Assembly (NCBI GenBank): GCA_016223165.1 | Contig: JACRPO010000005.1 | Coordinates: 124,001-188,000, forward strand | DNA length: 64,000 nt | Source: Burkholderiales bacterium | GTDB lineage: Bacteria > Pseudomonadota > Gammaproteobacteria > Burkholderiales > Burkholderiaceae_C | Reading direction: 5' to 3' | Part shown: piece after piece, positions 61,772 to 64,000 of the stretch | Layout of the letters: each line of letters starts with the position of its first letter | Numbering within the stretch: position 1 is the stretch's first letter | The notes under the pieces: generated by a model | The model's input: the letters and a program-made list of their open reading frames with translations, nothing else | What the model was told of the DNA's origin: nothing | Databases searched by the model: none | Translations under genes and position numbers: made by a program

Positions 61772-62938
61772 TCAGGCCGCGGTGCGCGCGCCGAGGGTCT
61801 CGGCCACCCAGTCGGCGATGTAGTGGCCGGCGTTGATGCTGTTGTCGAAGCTCGCGTGCTGCACGCCGCCTTCGCGGTCGGTGAAGATCTTCAGCTCGCG
61901 CTTCGGGCTGTTGACGAGCTGCTCGTAGGTGCGGTGTGCCCACTTCAGCGGAATCTGCGAATCACGCTCGCCATGGGTGACGAGGAAGGGCACACGGATC
62001 TTCTCGACCACGCCGTCCAGGTGCACGTCCTCGGCGATGCGCATGAAGTCCTCGATGTCCTTGGCGCCCCACACCCAGCACACGTGGGCCCAGTAGTGCG
62101 GCACCGGGAAGTCGCCTTCCTTCTCGAGGCGGCGCTTCTGCACGTCGCGCCAGTCGTGGTTGGCGCCAAAGGCCACACCGCAGGCGAAGCGTGGCTCCAT
62201 CGCGACGGCGCGCGGGCAGTAGTAGCCGCCGAGCGAGACGCCCTCGCAGCCGATGCGCCGCGCGTCGACGTCGTCGCGCGTCTCGAGCCAGTCGACGACG
62301 CGACTGGCCCAGTGCTCGGCGTCGTAGCGTGCGGTGAGGCCGTGCAGGCGCAACGCCTCGCCGGTGCCCGGCTGGTCGACGACCAGCGACGAGACGCCGC
62401 GCTGCGCCAGCCACGCCGGCAGGCCGACGAGGTACTTCATCTCCTTGGTCGAATCCAGGCCATTGAGCTGCACGAGGATCGGCGCGCGCTGGCCGGGGCG
62501 CAGGCCGTCGGCGGGGCGGTAGAGCGCGGAGAGTGGCTTGCCTTCGTAGGGGATCTCGACGCGCCGCACCGGGTCGCCGAGCAGGCGCTGCCCCTTCTGG
62601 AACAGAGCCAGCTCGCGCTGGTAGATCGCCATGCGGCCGGCCGAGCCGTGCGCCTGCAGCCGCTCGGCGGTGACGAGGTAGGCCGACGCACGGCGGTACT
62701 TCTCGCCCGCCGAGAGCAGGCGGCCGCGCGCCTCGTCTTCGGCCGCGAGGTCGCACAGCTTGTCGGCCATGGTCACCCAGGTCTCGCGGAAGGCCTGCGT
62801 GCCGGCGGCATCCGGCGCCTTGGCGGCTTCCTGCAGCGGCGCGCACATGGTCTCGATCTCGCCGATGCGCGCCCCCATCTCGATCGCGAGACCGACCGAG
62901 AGGTTCCAGACGTAGTTGGTGGGGAAGTACTTGAACAT
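61772..62938 (-). CDS. Alpha/beta hydrolase with helical N-terminal domain (FrsA/dihydroxypseudooxynicotine-hydrolase-like)
   Basis: A 388-residue hydrolase. Residues 1-125 are helical (cap/dimer region); the alpha/beta core follows. The triad is Ser235 (CEGVSLGGYY), Asp326 (THGERDSQIP) and His361 (GGVQHASFD). The two-part build and lengths recall the C-C hydrolase 2,6-dihydroxypseudooxynicotine hydrolase and FrsA-like esterases. It comes directly before the VOC gene, so C-C bond hydrolysis of a ring-derived ketone or ring-cleavage product is plausible. Confidence 0.87.
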   Translation of the reverse strand: MFKYFPTNYVWNLSVGLAIEMGARIGEIETMCAPLQEAAKAPDAAGTQAFRETWVTMADKLCDLAAEDEARGRLLSAGEKYRRASAYLVTAERLQAHGSAGRMAIYQRELALFQKGQRLLGDPVRRVEIPYEGKPLSALYRPADGLRPGQRAPILVQLNGLDSTKEMKYLVGLPAWLAQRGVSSLVVDQPGTGEALRLHGLTARYDAEHWASRVVDWLETRDDVDARRIGCEGVSLGGYYCPRAVAMEPRFACGVAFGANHDWRDVQKRRLEKEGDFPVPHYWAHVCWVWGAKDIEDFMRIAEDVHLDGVVEKIRVPFLVTHGERDSQIPLKWAHRTYEQLVNSPKRELKIFTDREGGVQHASFDNSINAGHYIADWVAETLGARTAA

Positions 62939-63000
62939 GGAGCAGTCTTCGCTGGGTTCGGTTGAGGTTCAGTGCAAGACGGCATGCCGCGGAGCGCGCT

Positions 63001-64000
63001 TCACGCGTTCGCTCCTTCCGCCGCGATCAGCGCGTCGAGCTTGCGCCGCGCGCGCACGGCGCCGGCGTCACTGGCCAGCAGCACGGGCTTGAGCGACCAG
63101 AACTCGGCCAACCCGATGCGGCGCTGCTGCGCCTCGAGCATCGGCTTGTCCTGCTGCGAGAACGCGAACTCGATGACCGGCCGGATCGCGGCATTGGCGT
63201 GCGGGCTCACCGCGAAGTCGCGCGTGCTCCAGTACCAGTAGTGCGTGCGGCCGGTGGTCTCGGGCGTGGCCAGGTGCAGGTTGGTGGTGGCTACGCCGCG
63301 CTCGCGCGGCTCGCCCTGCAGCGTCGCGCCGACGCGCAACAGCATCGCGCAGGGCGCCGTCCAGGTGACCTCGGTCCATTGATCGGTCGGGCGGCCCTGC
63401 TCGCGCAGTTGCTCGTCGAAGGCGGCAGGCGCCCGGTCGCCGCTGGACAGCCAGGTGATGCGCACGCTGCGCTCGCCCATGTCGTCGACCTGTGCCTTGG
63501 CACGGGTGATGGCGCCGCTGCCGAGCGAGCCGGCATGCAGGAAGTCGGCATGCGTCAGGTCCATGATGTTGTCGGCGAGCAGGCGGTAGTCGCACGCCGT
63601 CGGCAGGTAGCCGCGGATCGTGGCGTCGGCGGGGGCACGGGTCACGGCGGAGAAGTCGGGGATCAGCGACTCGTCGGCGCCGGCCGCATCGCCCGCCCAC
63701 AGCCACAGCAGGCCATCGCGCTCGGTGAGCGTCCAGCGCTTCACCGCCGCCGCCTTCGGGATCGCACCGCTGCCGTGCGGGTTGTGCACGCACGCACCCG
63801 TGCCGTCGAAGCGCAGGCCGTGGTAAGGGCATTGCACCGCGGCGCCGCCATCGCACAGCGTGCCCGCCGACAGCGGCGCGAAGCGGTGCGGGCAGCGATC
63901 GTGCAGCGCCACGGCGTGGCCATCGGGTTGACGAAAGAAGACCAGCGGCTCGTCGAGCAGCGTGCGCGCGAGCAGCTGGCCGGGTGCCAGCTCGTCGGCG
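63001..64000 (-). CDS. Rieske non-heme iron oxygenase, large subunit (VanA-like; N-terminus past right edge)
   Basis: About 333 residues are visible; the start lies beyond position 64000. The Rieske site is CPH (DRCPHRFAPLS) and CPYH (QCPYHGLRF). The mononuclear iron site is DNIMDLTHADFLH. The end EFAFSQQDKPMLEAQQRRIG is typical of the vanillate O-demethylase/dicamba monooxygenase group, so O-demethylation or monohydroxylation is as likely as dihydroxylation. It is the most upstream visible gene of the aromatic operon. Confidence 0.9.
   Translation of the reverse strand, partial: ADELAPGQLLARTLLDEPLVFFRQPDGHAVALHDRCPHRFAPLSAGTLCDGGAAVQCPYHGLRFDGTGACVHNPHGSGAIPKAAAVKRWTLTERDGLLWLWAGDAAGADESLIPDFSAVTRAPADATIRGYLPTACDYRLLADNIMDLTHADFLHAGSLGSGAITRAKAQVDDMGERSVRITWLSSGDRAPAAFDEQLREQGRPTDQWTEVTWTAPCAMLLRVGATLQGEPRERGVATTNLHLATPETTGRTHYWYWSTRDFAVSPHANAAIRPVIEFAFSQQDKPMLEAQQRRIGLAEFWSLKPVLLASDAGAVRARRKLDALIAAEGANA

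Overview
The DNA is about 70 percent G+C with dense, short-gapped operons. The gene set points to a soil or freshwater member of the Burkholderiales (Rubrivivax/Leptothrix/Azohydromonas-like): orphan Bug-type solute-binding proteins, a Cupriavidus-type intracellular PHA depolymerase with a catalytic cysteine, a PutA without an N-terminal DNA-binding domain, and many small-molecule catabolic clusters. The lineage is an inference from gene content. I saw no rRNA, tRNA, CRISPR array, insertion sequence or phage gene. The window looks like a catabolic region of a chromosome or megaplasmid.

Layout. 1-4540: sugar (probably fructose) ABC importer with a ROK regulator and a divergent PfkB kinase. 4594-6847: PHA depolymerase facing away from a GST with a Lys/Val repeat tail. 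6923-8740: cupin and HppD (tyrosine breakdown), with hairpins in the hppD leader. 8813-15517: hybrid histidine kinase divergent from a trifunctional-length PutA that carries an in-frame 27-bp repeat. 15850-24347: LacI regulator, a six-gene ABC importer and DhaL/DhaK-type kinase subunits. 24489-29397: zinc-ribbon membrane protein, sulfatase, RNA cyclic phosphodiesterase and MarR regulator.

29425-42253 is the most interesting part. An operon accB-accC-pxpB-pxpC-accB'-pxpA holds all the parts of a urea-carboxylase-like enzyme as separate genes, plus the PxpA hydrolase and a second carrier protein without the biotin lysine. Next to it are an SDR plus polar amino-acid ABC importer operon and an aminotransferase-RraA-SDR operon, with a LysR regulator between. 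I found the same promoter design before all three operons: a 15-bp ATA-N9-TAT dyad, 17 bp, GTCTTGGC, 17 bp, then a -10-like hexamer. This suggests one LysR-controlled regulon that imports and opens a lactam or cyclic amide and then transaminates, oxidises and cleaves the product.

42257-53655: a duplicated NTF2-like lipoprotein, AraC and GFA-family genes, then a CoA-type catabolic cluster (two enoyl-CoA hydratases, amidohydrolase, aryl-AMP/CoA ligase, SDR) with LysR and TetR regulators, a Bug protein and a DapA-like lyase. 53747-64000: one long co-directional aromatic-degradation operon (Rieske oxygenase, alpha/beta hydrolase, extradiol-type VOC enzyme, Rieske ferredoxin, FAD hydroxylase, MFS carrier, cyclase, Bug protein, FAH hydrolase, cupin, epimerase) that continues past the right edge. 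A recurring oddity is short in-frame tandem repeats (9, 12 and 27 bp) inside conserved enzymes.
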